In this document: positions 24,152 to 32,781 of the stretch, in pieces | How the letters are laid out: the number at the start of each line of letters is the position of its first letter | Numbering within the stretch: position 1 is the stretch's first letter | Assembly (NCBI RefSeq): GCF_020037125.1 | Contig: NZ_JAIQDG010000010.1 | Location: 1 to 64,000 of the forward strand | Source: Myxococcus sp. RHSTA-1-4 | Lineage (GTDB): Bacteria; Myxococcota; Myxococcia; Myxococcales; Myxococcaceae | Direction: 5' to 3' | Length of the DNA stretch: 64,000 bases | Translations under genes and position numbers: made by a program | The notes under the pieces: model-generated | The model's database searches: none | The model's input: the letters and a program-made list of their open reading frames with translations, nothing else | Told to the model about the DNA's origin: nothing

Positions 24152-25057
24152 TCAGCTCGCGGTGGCGACCACCGTCTCGCGGCGCAGCGTGAAGAAGGCC
24201 ACCTCGGGCTCGCTGCCGCGGCGCAGGTACGGGCCGCCGAAGCCGAAGCCCAGGCCCCGGTTCACGTAGAGCTGGTTGCCATTCACGTGGTAGTGGCCGC
24301 TGATGTACGGCTGGCCCACGCGGCGGAAGATGGCCTCGGTGAGGCCGCGCACCACGAACTGGCCGCCGTGCGTGTGGCCGGAGAACTGCACCAGCCCCGC
24401 GTGCGCCGGCAGCTTCTCCACCGTCGGCGGCGCGTGTGTCAGCACCAGCCGCGTGCCGGACTCCGGCGCGCCGCGGAACGTCGTCTCCACGTCGTCCCGG
24501 CCGGTGCGGCCGTCGTCGATGCCCAGCACCGTCACGGGCGCGCCCTTCACGTGCACCACGCGGTGCTCGTTCTGCAGCACCGTGTAGCCCAGCTGCTCGA
24601 AGCTCTCGCGCAGGTAGGGCCCGTCCACCCAGTGGTCATGGTTGCCCAGCACCACGAAGACGGGGCCCTTCAGGCCCGACAGCAGCTCGCGCACGCGCGG
24701 CAGCGGCTTGGGGCTGTGCGTCACGTAGTCGCCGGTGAGGAAGACCAGGTCCGGTGACTCGGAGTTCACCGCCTCCACCGCTCGGCGGATGCGGATGGAG
24801 GAGGTCGCCTGCCCCACGTGCACGTCGGAGAGCTGGGCAACGCGCAGGCCGTCATGCTCGGCGTGCATGTGCGGCAGGAAGAGGACGTTCTCGGAGAGGG
24901 AGAAGTGATCCCTCCAGCGCAGCCGGCGCTCCTGACGGAACGGGTCCGCTCCACTCCGGGCCACCAGCTCGTTGCGTCCACCGTGACGGGACTCCCACCG
25001 TGCATGGGGAGCCGGCGAAGCGTGGGGCGAGTTGCGGCGGGCGAGACGTCTCAGCAT
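24152..25057 (-). CDS. Calcineurin-like metallophosphoesterase (YkuE type)
   Basis: A 301-residue enzyme with all metal motifs: SDVHVG, FLTGDYV, VVLGNHDHW, LVLTHAPP and FSGHTHGGQF. The YkuE-like order and the final strand NQLYVNRGLGFGFGG fit the metallophosphoesterase subgroup near the cell envelope. The first 50 residues are Arg/His-rich and lack a hydrophobic segment. ATG 25057 has GGAGGAACCGA upstream, an excellent site. It is convergent with the DoxX gene (7-base gap). Substrate unknown. Confidence 0.88.
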   Translation of the reverse strand: MLRRLARRNSPHASPAPHARWESRHGGRNELVARSGADPFRQERRLRWRDHFSLSENVLFLPHMHAEHDGLRVAQLSDVHVGQATSSIRIRRAVEAVNSESPDLVFLTGDYVTHSPKPLPRVRELLSGLKGPVFVVLGNHDHWVDGPYLRESFEQLGYTVLQNEHRVVHVKGAPVTVLGIDDGRTGRDDVETTFRGAPESGTRLVLTHAPPTVEKLPAHAGLVQFSGHTHGGQFVVRGLTEAIFRRVGQPYISGHYHVNGNQLYVNRGLGFGFGGPYLRRGSEPEVAFFTLRRETVVATAS

Positions 25058-25303
25058 TCGGTTCGGTTCCTCCGGGCCGGGAGCTGCATGAACGGGCTCA
25101 TTCTAGAGAGCCGGTGGGGGTGGGATGAAGCAGGTGCTCCACGCACGCCTGCCCTCCATGCGGCCGGCGTCAGGGGTGACGGAGAAACGCCCATGATTCC
25201 GGGAAGATTCCGGGCCCGGCTCGTGCATCCTTCCAACATTGGACACAAGCTCGGGGGGCTTGCGGTGACGGCGGCGGGGCGGGTTGGTACACACGGCGGA
25301 ACG

Positions 25304-26566
25304 ATGACCCCGCGGCTCGGGTCGGCCCAGGACACGGGACCGGACGTGACAACGCCAGCAGGTGGTGGAGGAGAGGGACGGCAGAGGCCCCGCGAAGAGG
25401 CGCGCCCGGTCGCGCTGGCGGAACTCATGTCCACCGTGCCGCTGGGCATGGCCATCATCGACCCCGAGCTGCGCTTCGTCGAGGTGAGCGAGGCGATGGC
25501 CGCCATGAACGGCGTGCCGCGGGAGGCCCACCTCGGACGCCCCATGGAGGAGGTGCTGGGCGCCGCCCCCTCCGGCCGCGACGTCATCCGCCGCGTCCGC
25601 CGCGTGCTGGAGACGGGCGAGCCCCTGGAGGGCGTGGAAATCATCCACCGCGAGCAGGGCGGCGGGGTGGAGCGCAGCCGCGTCTACCGCGCCAGCTACC
25701 ACCCGGTGCGCCGCGACGGGCAGGTGGTCGCCGCGTGCATCTACGTGGAGGACATGACGGAGCGCCGCCGCGTGGAGGCGCAGCGTGACGCGGGCGCCGC
25801 GCGCGAGCGGGCCGTGCGCGAGCAGGCGCTGCGCGAGACGCAGGAGGCGGTGCGCGCCCGCGACGAGTTCCTCAGCGTGGCGGCCCACGAGCTGCGCACG
25901 CCCCTCACCAGCCTGCGGCTGCACCTCCAGTTGCTCCAGCGGCAGGTGAACACCTCGCAGCCCGCGCTGGCGGAGGAGCTGGTGCCCCGCGCGCAGGTGC
26001 TGGAGCGGCAGCTCTCCCGGCTGGGCAACCTGGTGAACACGCTGCTGGACGTGTCGCGGCTGGCGGCGGGCAAGCTGAGCCTGGAGCCGCGCGAGATGGA
26101 CCTGGCCCTGCTGGTGCGGCAGATGGCGGAGGCGTTCTCCGAGGAGTTCCACCGCGCCGGCAGCGAGCTGTCGCTCCACGTGGACGGGCCGCTCATGGGC
26201 ACGTGGGACCCGCTGCGGGTGGAGCAGGTGCTCGTCAACCTCCTGTCCAACGCGGCCAAGTACGGCGCGGGCCGGCCGGTGGAGGTCTCGCTGGTGGGCG
26301 ACGGCCGCACGGCGGTGCTGGCCGTGAAGGACCACGGCATCGGCATCTCCGAGGACGGCATGGCCCGCCTCTTTGGCAAGTTCGAGCGCGCCGTCTCCGA
26401 GCGCCACTACGGCGGGCTGGGCCTGGGGCTCTACATCACCCGTCAAATCGTCGAGGCCATGGGCGGCAGCATCACCGTGCGCTCCGCGCAGGGGCAGGGC
26501 TCCACCTTCATCCTCCGGCTGCCCACCCAGCCGCAAACGGCGCGGCTGGCGCAGGCCTCGCGTTAG
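25304..26566 (+). CDS. PAS-domain sensor histidine kinase
   Basis: A 420-residue soluble kinase. After a 40-residue leader comes a PAS domain (MSTVPLGMAIIDPELRFVEV and EAMAAMNGVP) with a PAC tail (ACIYVEDMTERR), then the phospho-acceptor segment RDEFLSVAAHELRTPLTSLR, and an HATPase domain with LLSNAAKYGAGRPVEV, VKDHGIGISEDGMARLF and HYGGLGLGLYITRQIVEAMG. All boxes are intact. ATG 25304 (MTPRLGSAQD) has GGCGGA just before it; the frame is open further upstream but without coding character. No response regulator is adjacent. Confidence 0.85.
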   Translation: MTPRLGSAQDTGPDVTTPAGGGGEGRQRPREEARPVALAELMSTVPLGMAIIDPELRFVEVSEAMAAMNGVPREAHLGRPMEEVLGAAPSGRDVIRRVRRVLETGEPLEGVEIIHREQGGGVERSRVYRASYHPVRRDGQVVAACIYVEDMTERRRVEAQRDAGAARERAVREQALRETQEAVRARDEFLSVAAHELRTPLTSLRLHLQLLQRQVNTSQPALAEELVPRAQVLERQLSRLGNLVNTLLDVSRLAAGKLSLEPREMDLALLVRQMAEAFSEEFHRAGSELSLHVDGPLMGTWDPLRVEQVLVNLLSNAAKYGAGRPVEVSLVGDGRTAVLAVKDHGIGISEDGMARLFGKFERAVSERHYGGLGLGLYITRQIVEAMGGSITVRSAQGQGSTFILRLPTQPQTARLAQASR

Positions 26567-26579
26567 CCAGAGCAGGTCC

Positions 26580-28112
26580 TCAGTACCCGCGCAGCACGAA
26601 CAGGCGCCCGTCGACGAGGACGTACAGGGCGGAGGGGCTCACCGTCGCGTCATACACGAGCTGCGTGACTTCCGAGCCGCTCACGCCCTGGACCCTCTCC
26701 AGCGCCTTGCCCGGCGTCATGCGCCACAGGCCGTTGTCCCCGGTGCCGATGAAGAGCGAGCCGTCGTCGGTGGCCGCCAGCGAGAGGATTTCCTTCGTGC
26801 CCAGCCCGTCGATGTACGCGTAGGACTCGTCGCGGTACTTCAGCGGGGTGTCCTGGACCTTCCTCAGCTTCATCCGCCAGAGCCCCTCGGTGAGGCTGCC
26901 CAGGTAGTAGAGCCCGTCCTTCGTCTGCTGGAAGGCGCGCCAGAAGTTCTTCGGTGCCTCCGAGGAGCGCTTCTCGTCGTCCCCGGGGTTGACCGGGTCC
27001 ACGAAGACGTTGAGCGCGTAGATGGCCGGCTCCACGTCGGCGGGCATGTCGGCCTTGCGGTCTTCAGAGTCCCAGTACTTCAGCGACGCGTTGGGCGGGA
27101 TGATGCCAATCTTCCAGTCGTTCCCGATGAGCAGGTGGCCGTCCTGGGAGATGCCCAGGCCGTACGTGTAGCCCGCGCGCTGCGAGCCATCCATCCACCA
27201 CGCCGGGTGCCGGTGGCTGTTGTACGTGTAGTCGCGGATGCGCGTCACGCCGTGGTTGGTGCCGATGTAGATTTCACCCGCGTACGGGCCCCGCATGACG
27301 CGGACGCAGGAGAAGACGGAGCGGTCCTCGTCGTAGTGGTAGTCGTTGGTGTTCTGGATGCCGAGCGGCGTGCCGCCGGTGATGCGGCTGCTGCCCGCGG
27401 ACTGGGAGATGTGCACCCCCAGCTCCACGTCGTTGCCGGCCGCGTTGAGCCGCACCACGTCCACGTCGCCCTGCAGGTAGTACTCGAACCGGCGCGGGCT
27501 GAAGGAGTAGCAGGAGGGCGCGCCCTGGTAGGGGTAGTGGCACTCCCCGGGACTGACGATGTAGTTGGTGTGGAGGTCGGGGTACTCCGGGTCCGGTCCC
27601 AGGTCCTCCGCCAGGTAGCCCACGTAGGCCTCGCCGGCCTTGCCACCGCAGATGACGCTGGAGCCGGTGGCCAGCTTGTCCGTGCCGAAGCCCAGCCGCG
27701 CCTGTCCCACGGGCTTGCTCGTCCAGACGAGCTGCTTCGTGTCCGCGCGCAGCACGCCGATGCTCGCCCCGTCCAGCACCCAGATGTTGTGCGCGGCATC
27801 CACGCCCACCGACTTCACCCGGCGGATGCCGTACGTCGCGGAGTAGTTCACCACCGGGTCCGTGGGCCACGGGCCCGCGGTGGGCCCCTGCGTGCCCCCG
27901 TCCGTGCCCGCATCGGTCCCCGCGTCCGTGCCCGCGTCCGTTCCGGCATCCGTGCCCGCGTCCGCGCCCGCATCCACCTGGGGCCGGTTGTCCGGAGGGT
28001 CGACGATGCCGTCATCCGTCGTGGGGGGAGGGTTGCCCCCGTTCGAGCCCCCGCATGCCCACGCCGCCACCACCACCGCCCCGATACACGCGCCCACCCG
28101 TCGTCGAATCAC
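26580..28112 (-). CDS. Large lipoprotein with Asp-Ala-Gly-Thr linker and beta-propeller-like body
   Basis: A 510-residue protein. I chose GTG 28112 because GGAGGATTCG precedes it and it gives the lipoprotein signal VIRRRVGACIGAVVVAAWAC with Cys as the lipid site. Next is a low-complexity linker with six tandem [GA]TDAG-type units (about residues 40-65), common in myxobacterial surface lipoproteins. The body has repeated WVLDGASIGVL, LGISQDGHLLIGND, TKDGLYYLGSLTEGLWR and TDDGSLFIGTGDNGLWR patterns, i.e. propeller-like blades. No enzyme motif seen. Transcribed convergently with the PAS kinase (13-base gap). Confidence 0.65.
   Translation of the reverse strand: MIRRRVGACIGAVVVAAWACGGSNGGNPPPTTDDGIVDPPDNRPQVDAGADAGTDAGTDAGTDAGTDAGTDGGTQGPTAGPWPTDPVVNYSATYGIRRVKSVGVDAAHNIWVLDGASIGVLRADTKQLVWTSKPVGQARLGFGTDKLATGSSVICGGKAGEAYVGYLAEDLGPDPEYPDLHTNYIVSPGECHYPYQGAPSCYSFSPRRFEYYLQGDVDVVRLNAAGNDVELGVHISQSAGSSRITGGTPLGIQNTNDYHYDEDRSVFSCVRVMRGPYAGEIYIGTNHGVTRIRDYTYNSHRHPAWWMDGSQRAGYTYGLGISQDGHLLIGNDWKIGIIPPNASLKYWDSEDRKADMPADVEPAIYALNVFVDPVNPGDDEKRSSEAPKNFWRAFQQTKDGLYYLGSLTEGLWRMKLRKVQDTPLKYRDESYAYIDGLGTKEILSLAATDDGSLFIGTGDNGLWRMTPGKALERVQGVSGSEVTQLVYDATVSPSALYVLVDGRLFVLRGY
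27896..27972. repeat. 12-bp coding microsatellite (D-A-G-T repeat)
   Basis: About six tandem copies of a 12-base unit close to GTCCGTGCCCGC encode the Asp-Ala-Gly-Thr linker of the lipoprotein on the minus strand. Such runs can change length by slippage without breaking the frame. Confidence 0.6.
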
Positions 28113-28233
28113 CGAATCCTCCCTGGTGCCGCTCCACAGCAAGGGGCGTACCGGGGCCGGGCGGGCTTCTCGCCCTCGGGGGCAGCCCAGGGTGGGAAGA
28201 AAGCTTCCCACCGTGATGACCGCGTGGGCCCGG

Positions 28234-28710
28234 TTACTGCTTCTTCGTGCCCTTGGGGCTGGTGGCGCTCAGCTCCAGCGCGACGATTTCGTCGCCTTCG
28301 ATCTGGAACCTGGCGCGGACGCTGGCGCCCTCGGGAATCTGGTCGGTCTTCTCCACCTTCTTGCCGTCCAGCTTCAGCACCGTCTTGTCACGCACGTCCA
28401 GTTCCGCGTCGGGCAGGCCCTTCCGGGCGATGCTCACGCCGTCCGCGGTGGCATCCTTCAGGGTGCCTTGCAGCTTCATGGCGTGCTCCATCTTGAAGGT
28501 GCCCTGGTCCTCCGTATCGGCGCCGACGACGTCCTTGGCGGCGCCGCCGATGCCGGGGCCCACCTCGGTGGCGTCGATGCCGGTGTCCATCTCCTCCTTC
28601 GTCTCGGGCCCGGGTATCTGCTGCTCGGAAGGCGGCTTCTGCTGCTGCGCCTCCTGCGCGAAGGCGGCCGTTCCAACGCACAGGGCCAGCGTGGCGATGA
28701 GCTTCTTCAT
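28234..28710 (-). CDS. Exported hypothetical protein, 158 aa
   Basis: The start MKKLIATLALCVGTAAFAQE is a clear signal peptide with an AFA cleavage site. The mature part is Gln/Pro/Glu-rich at first (EAQQQKPPSEQQIPGPETKE), then a compact 90-residue domain (KLQGTLKDATADGVSIARKG, LKLDGKKVEKTDQIPEGASV, RARFQIEGDEIVALELSAT) that looks like a small beta-barrel. It resembles periplasmic proteins of unknown function seen in other myxobacteria. A good site GGGAGAGGGAAC precedes the ATG. No operon partner. Confidence 0.65.
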   Translation of the reverse strand: MKKLIATLALCVGTAAFAQEAQQQKPPSEQQIPGPETKEEMDTGIDATEVGPGIGGAAKDVVGADTEDQGTFKMEHAMKLQGTLKDATADGVSIARKGLPDAELDVRDKTVLKLDGKKVEKTDQIPEGASVRARFQIEGDEIVALELSATSPKGTKKQ

Positions 28711-28958
28711 GTTCCCTCTCCCTTCGGTCAGATGACTGACTTCTGGGAGCAAGGGTGGGGAGGCTCCCATCCCGCGCCAACCTGCCCGCCCCCGGCGCGG
28801 GCCTTCCCGATTGGGGGGCAGGCAGGCGCGGGCGCGAAGGGCTCAGGCGGCGTGGCGGAAGGCGCTTCACCGTGCTCAACCGGCCCGCCGCGTCCACCGC
28901 GCCGCAACGCGATGGCACCTGTCGCGGGGGGACGGGAGCGGGCGGGCCGGGCCTTGCG

Positions 28959-29408
28959 TCACACGCAGCGGTCGCACAGACCGCGGAGCTGCACCTCGAC
29001 GGCGCGCTGGGTCACCGCGCGGGGCACGCCCTTGGACGAGGCGATGCGGACCGACTCCTCCGGCAGGCAGGCCACCGTGCCGCAGTCGGTGCAGGTGAAG
29101 TGCGGGTGGCTGCTGCCATGCTCCTCACCCGAGCGCTTCAGCTCGAAGCGCCACACGTGGTCACCCAGGTCCGCGCGCATCACCAGCCCGACCTCGGTGA
29201 GGTCCGTCAGGTTGCGGTAGATGGTCACCCGGTCGTACCCCTCGTCACCGAGCGCATCCACCAGGTCGGCGTGGCTCATCGGCGAGGAGGCGCTCTCCAG
29301 TTCTCTCAGCACGGCGACCCGGGGAGCGGTGCTCCGAAGGCCCGCCGCTCGGATGCGGTCCTGGAACTCGGTGAGCTTCGGCTGCGCGGAAAGTCTCTTG
29401 GCTCCCAT
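28959..29408 (-). CDS. Fur family metal-dependent repressor
   Basis: A 149-residue Fur/PerR/Zur-type regulator. The winged helix includes IRAAGLRSTAPRVAVLRELE, then MSHADLVDALGDEGYDRVTI and YRNLTDLTEVGLV. The dimerisation domain has the metal ligands in HPHFTCTDCGTVACLPEES and a C-terminal LCDRC, giving the two structural Cys pairs of the family. I cannot tell iron, zinc or peroxide sensing from sequence. The ATG at 29408 follows AAAGGACATC. The 520-bp upstream gap could hold a target or its own operator. Confidence 0.85.
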   Translation of the reverse strand: MGAKRLSAQPKLTEFQDRIRAAGLRSTAPRVAVLRELESASSPMSHADLVDALGDEGYDRVTIYRNLTDLTEVGLVMRADLGDHVWRFELKRSGEEHGSSHPHFTCTDCGTVACLPEESVRIASSKGVPRAVTQRAVEVQLRGLCDRCV

Positions 29409-29928
29409 GATGTCCTTTCGAATAACGCATGGCCACGAACGGGCGCTCGCGAAAGAATGTAACTGACTTACACCAGAATCTGTGTTGCCACCGTAGGCGG
29501 GTGGAGCCCGAGTCGGCGGGCACCCGGGTCGCTGGGGTCGCCCCTGGGGTGGTGGTGCCCGGGGGACTGCCATGTATCAGGGCCGCTTTTTCGGAGGCCA
29601 CACGCCATCTCCCGACGAGTGACCCCGCGGGAGGGGCGGCGGCCACGCGTTTGCCGCCGCCCGGACGCCCGGCGGGGGAGAATCCACGCTGTCCGTGTTG
29701 ACCGGGCTACTTCTGTGTCACTGGCTGCATCCGCCATGCAGATGCGTTGGGCAGCGCCGGGAGGGCCGGTTCCACCGGCCTGGAGGCCCGTCCGGACGAG
29801 GTTTGCACCGGAGAACACTTCCGGTGGGACGGCTTGACTCGGCCCCCCCGCTGCCCAGACTTCGGCTTTTCTTCATCCAGGGCGGACGTTCGCCCTCCTG
29901 CCCGTCCTTCCGCGTCGAACCCGCCGTG
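29409..29928. other. 520-bp intergenic region between the Fur gene and the kinase-like gene
   Basis: No gene is supported; frames are short and Pro/Arg/Gly-rich. It contains the promoters of two divergent genes. A CCGGTGGGACGGCTTGACTC segment at about 29820-29840 and an AT-richer patch near 29445-29490 (AAAGAATGTAACTGACTTAC) are the only spots that stand out, the latter a plausible promoter or Fur-type operator for the fur gene. Confidence 0.3.
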
Positions 29929-30876
29929 ATGAAGCCCCACCTCCTGCTTGTCGAAGAGCCCAGCCCGGTGCGGGGACTCCAGGTCCTGGCGCTGGAGAGT
30001 CAGGGGTGGAGGGTGACGGCCCTGGCGGACGTCCCCGCCGCCATCACCCTCCTTCACGCGGAGCCCGTGCGCCTGCTGGTGGTGGCCGCGGGCCTGCTGG
30101 CCGCCGGGGCGGCGGGGTTGGAAGCGCTGCGGCGGGCCCTGGAGATGGGGGGCACGGCGCTCCAGGTCATGGCCTTCCCCGCCGAGCAGGACGGGCTGCG
30201 TCGGCTCGAGCTGCCAGTGGCCGGTGTCCTGGCCCGCCCGCTATCACTGGGAGCATTGGTGGAGCGCGTACGGCCGGCGTTGCCCCCGGGGGTGGACGCG
30301 GCGCTCGTGCAGTTGGTGCGCGACGTGGTGTCGCGCTCGGAAGAGGCGGCGGCGCGCGTGGGCTGCCAGCTCCATGCGCCCACGGAGCCCACTCCGGGGC
30401 GGTGGGACGCGGCGCGGCTGTCCCAGGTGATGGCGCACCTGCTGTCCAACGCGATGAAGTTCGGCTCCGCCATGCCGGTGGAGGTGGCGCTGGAGGCCGA
30501 GCCGGATACGGTGATGCTGATGATGGTGAGGGACTACGGCATCGGCATTGCCCCGGGCCGGGTGGACGGCCTCTTCCAGCGCTTCGAGCGCGCGGTGCCG
30601 GTGCGCCACTACGGGGGCCTGGGGCTGTACCGCCCGCGCCGCATCGTCGAGGCACAACGGGGCGAGGTGTCCGTGCACAGCACCCCCGGCGAGGGCTCCA
30701 CCTTCCGCATCCGCCTACCTCGCGCGGGGCCGCCCCCGGCACGGCCGGCGCGGGCCTGGGACTCCTGCCCGCGCCTCATGGGTGTGCGCGGCCTACGCCT
30801 TCGGCTTCTCGCCGCCGGTGACGGCGCCGCCGCCCACCTTGATGCGCTTGGGCTGCACCTCCGGCTTCTTGGGTAG
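29929..30876 (+). CDS. Degenerate receiver plus HATPase protein, kinase-like
   Basis: A 315-residue protein starting MKPHLLLVEEPSPVRGLQVL. The first 120 residues have the fold pattern of a receiver but lack the phospho-acceptor (LLVVAAGLLAAGAAGLEAL in place of a D..MP strand). There is no H-box. An ATPase domain follows with HLLSNAMKFGSAMPVEV (N-box), MVRDYGIGIAPGRVDGLF and HYGGLGLYRPRRIVEAQRG, where the second glycine box lacks the usual second GL. The 3' 84 bases overlap hsp20 on the other strand. It may be an inactive ATP-binding partner, a decaying gene, or frame-disturbed near the end: the last 45 residues are Arg/Pro/Leu-rich and look non-native. Confidence 0.55.
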   Translation: MKPHLLLVEEPSPVRGLQVLALESQGWRVTALADVPAAITLLHAEPVRLLVVAAGLLAAGAAGLEALRRALEMGGTALQVMAFPAEQDGLRRLELPVAGVLARPLSLGALVERVRPALPPGVDAALVQLVRDVVSRSEEAAARVGCQLHAPTEPTPGRWDAARLSQVMAHLLSNAMKFGSAMPVEVALEAEPDTVMLMMVRDYGIGIAPGRVDGLFQRFERAVPVRHYGGLGLYRPRRIVEAQRGEVSVHSTPGEGSTFRIRLPRAGPPPARPARAWDSCPRLMGVRGLRLRLLAAGDGAAAHLDALGLHLRLLG

Positions 30877-31293
30877 CACCAGGTTGAGCACGCCGTCCTT
30901 CAGGTCCGCGGAGATGTGGTCCGCGTCCACGCCTCCCGGCAGCGTGAAGGCCCGGCTGAAGCTGCCGAAGTTGCGCTCGTAGGCGAAGTAGCGCTCGTTC
31001 TCCTCCCGCTTCTCGGACTCACGCTTGCCGCTGACGACCAGGCGGTCGCCGGTCAGCGAGATGTCCAGGTCCTTGTCCTGTACTCCGGGCAGGTCCGCCT
31101 TGAAGACGAAGGCGTCCTGGGTCTCCTTCACCTCGAACGCGGGTACGAAGGTGGGGCCCGCGCCTCGAACTCCGCCCATCAACTGCGTCATCGCCTCGAA
31201 CGGGTCCCAGTTCAGCAGCTCCTGCATCTGGGAGAACGGGTCCCGCTCACGGCGCGGAATGATTCCTCCCTCTCGACGGGTGATGTCGGCCAT
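30793..31293 (-). CDS. Small heat-shock protein Hsp20/alpha-crystallin
   Basis: A 166-residue chaperone with the alpha-crystallin domain at about residues 45-145: VPAFEVKETQDAFVFKADLP (first strands), GDRLVVSGKRE, YFAYERNFGSFSRAFTLP and DLKDGVLNLVLPKK, followed by a short IKV anchor (KRIKVGGG). The N-terminus MADITRREGGIIPRRERDPF resembles SP21/HspA-type spore or stress proteins of myxobacteria. It holds unfolded proteins under heat or starvation. AGAGGAGGGAAT precedes the ATG. Its 3' end overlaps the kinase-like gene by 84 bases on the opposite strand. Confidence 0.9.
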   Translation of the reverse strand: MADITRREGGIIPRRERDPFSQMQELLNWDPFEAMTQLMGGVRGAGPTFVPAFEVKETQDAFVFKADLPGVQDKDLDISLTGDRLVVSGKRESEKREENERYFAYERNFGSFSRAFTLPGGVDADHISADLKDGVLNLVLPKKPEVQPKRIKVGGGAVTGGEKPKA

Positions 31294-31653
31294 GGAAATT
31301 CCCTCCTCTGAATGGACCGTAAAGCAGCCGGGAGACGACGCAACCCGGGGGGCGGTGGAGCGCGCGGAATGCCTCCCCGCGACGGGAGCAGGCGGCCCGC
31401 TCCTCCGCCGGGAAGGTGCTTCCGGGGAAGCCCGGTGGACCGCACGCCGCGCTCGTCTCGCGCCAGTCCGCCGCCGAGCGCGAACAGCTCACCTGGAGGG
31501 CCTGGCGACGTTGCTGGGCCGCTACGTCCGCTGACGTGCTGATTGCTTGGAGAGCTGGAAAACGGGACCTACATGGTGGGAGTCCAGGCGGCCCCTCCTT
31601 GAAGTCTGAAGGATGTTTTGGTTGCGGACGGTGGCGTGGGGCACACTCCGTGA

Positions 31654-32619
31654 ATGCTCCGATACTCCGCTGACCGCCGGACCCTGCTTTGGTGCCTGGC
31701 GATGCCCGTGGTGGCCCTCTCGATGTACGCGGCCCCAGAGCTCATCCCGTACCTCTGCCCGCTGTCCTGCTACCTCGCGCTGTCGGCGGGAGTCATCGCC
31801 CACAACCACAACCACAGCCCCACCTTCCGCAACCGGAAGCTGAACGAGGCGATGGGCATGTGGCTGTCGCTGTTCTACGGCTACCCCACCTTCGTGTGGA
31901 TTCCCACGCACAACCTCAACCACCACAAGTTCGTGAACAAGGCGGGGGACGCGACGATTACGTGGCGCTACTCCAAGAAGCACAACTTCCTGGTGGCCTT
32001 CACCTTCCCCTTCATCTCCACGTACTGGCAGCAGGAGCCGACCAAGGCCTTCATCGACAAGGCCCGCGAGCGCAACCGCCCGCTGTTCCGCCAGATTGTC
32101 CTCCAGTACGTCGTCTGGGCCGGCACCCACGCGGCGCTGCTGGGCCTGGCCATGGTGCTGCACGGCATCAGCGCGGGCGCCCGCATCTGGGTCTTCGCCT
32201 TCCTGATTCCGGCCTTCTTCTCGCTGTGGACCATCATGTTCTTCAACTACATCCAGCACGTCCACACGGACCCCTGGAGCGAGCACGACCACAGCCGCAG
32301 CTTCACCGGCCGCCTCATCAACTTCTTCCTCTTCAACAACGGCCTGCACACCGTGCACCACGAGACGCCGGGCCTGCACTGGAGCCTGCTGCCCGAGGCG
32401 CACGCGAAGATTCAGGACACCATCCACCCGGACCTCAAGCCCGTCAGCTTCTTCGCGTGGTGCTTCCGCTCGTACGTGCTGGCGCCCTTCTTCCCCAGCC
32501 TCGGCACGAAGCAGGTGGGCCGCGCCCCGTATGAGCCGCCCACCGGCGGCGCGGTGGACGTGAGCTTCGGCGACGAGCTGCAGGCCGTGGACTCGGGCGT
32601 CAACGTCGCCCGCGTCTGA
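31654..32619 (+). CDS. Membrane fatty acid desaturase
   Basis: A 321-residue integral membrane protein with the three histidine boxes of acyl-lipid desaturases: GVIAHNHNHSP, PTHNLNHHKFV and LHTVHHETPG, plus IQHVHTDPWSEHDHS. Four or five hydrophobic segments place the di-iron site on the cytoplasmic face. It introduces double bonds into membrane or signal lipids. Its position near hsp20 fits a membrane-stress link, but no operon is formed. The ATG has only a weak ribosome site. Confidence 0.85.
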   Translation: MLRYSADRRTLLWCLAMPVVALSMYAAPELIPYLCPLSCYLALSAGVIAHNHNHSPTFRNRKLNEAMGMWLSLFYGYPTFVWIPTHNLNHHKFVNKAGDATITWRYSKKHNFLVAFTFPFISTYWQQEPTKAFIDKARERNRPLFRQIVLQYVVWAGTHAALLGLAMVLHGISAGARIWVFAFLIPAFFSLWTIMFFNYIQHVHTDPWSEHDHSRSFTGRLINFFLFNNGLHTVHHETPGLHWSLLPEAHAKIQDTIHPDLKPVSFFAWCFRSYVLAPFFPSLGTKQVGRAPYEPPTGGAVDVSFGDELQAVDSGVNVARV

Positions 32620-32781
32620 AGGGCGGGCCCCGCGGGCCCCCGAGTGTCCTGTATTCCCCATCTCTCCCTGGAAACTGTCCAGGGGGAGTATTCGACATGT
32701 GGCCGGTTCTCCTATCTCGGAATCAGAGAAGGGATGGGCGGGCGTGTCGGGGGGGGGGCTTCAGGACACGGAGGCACCGCG

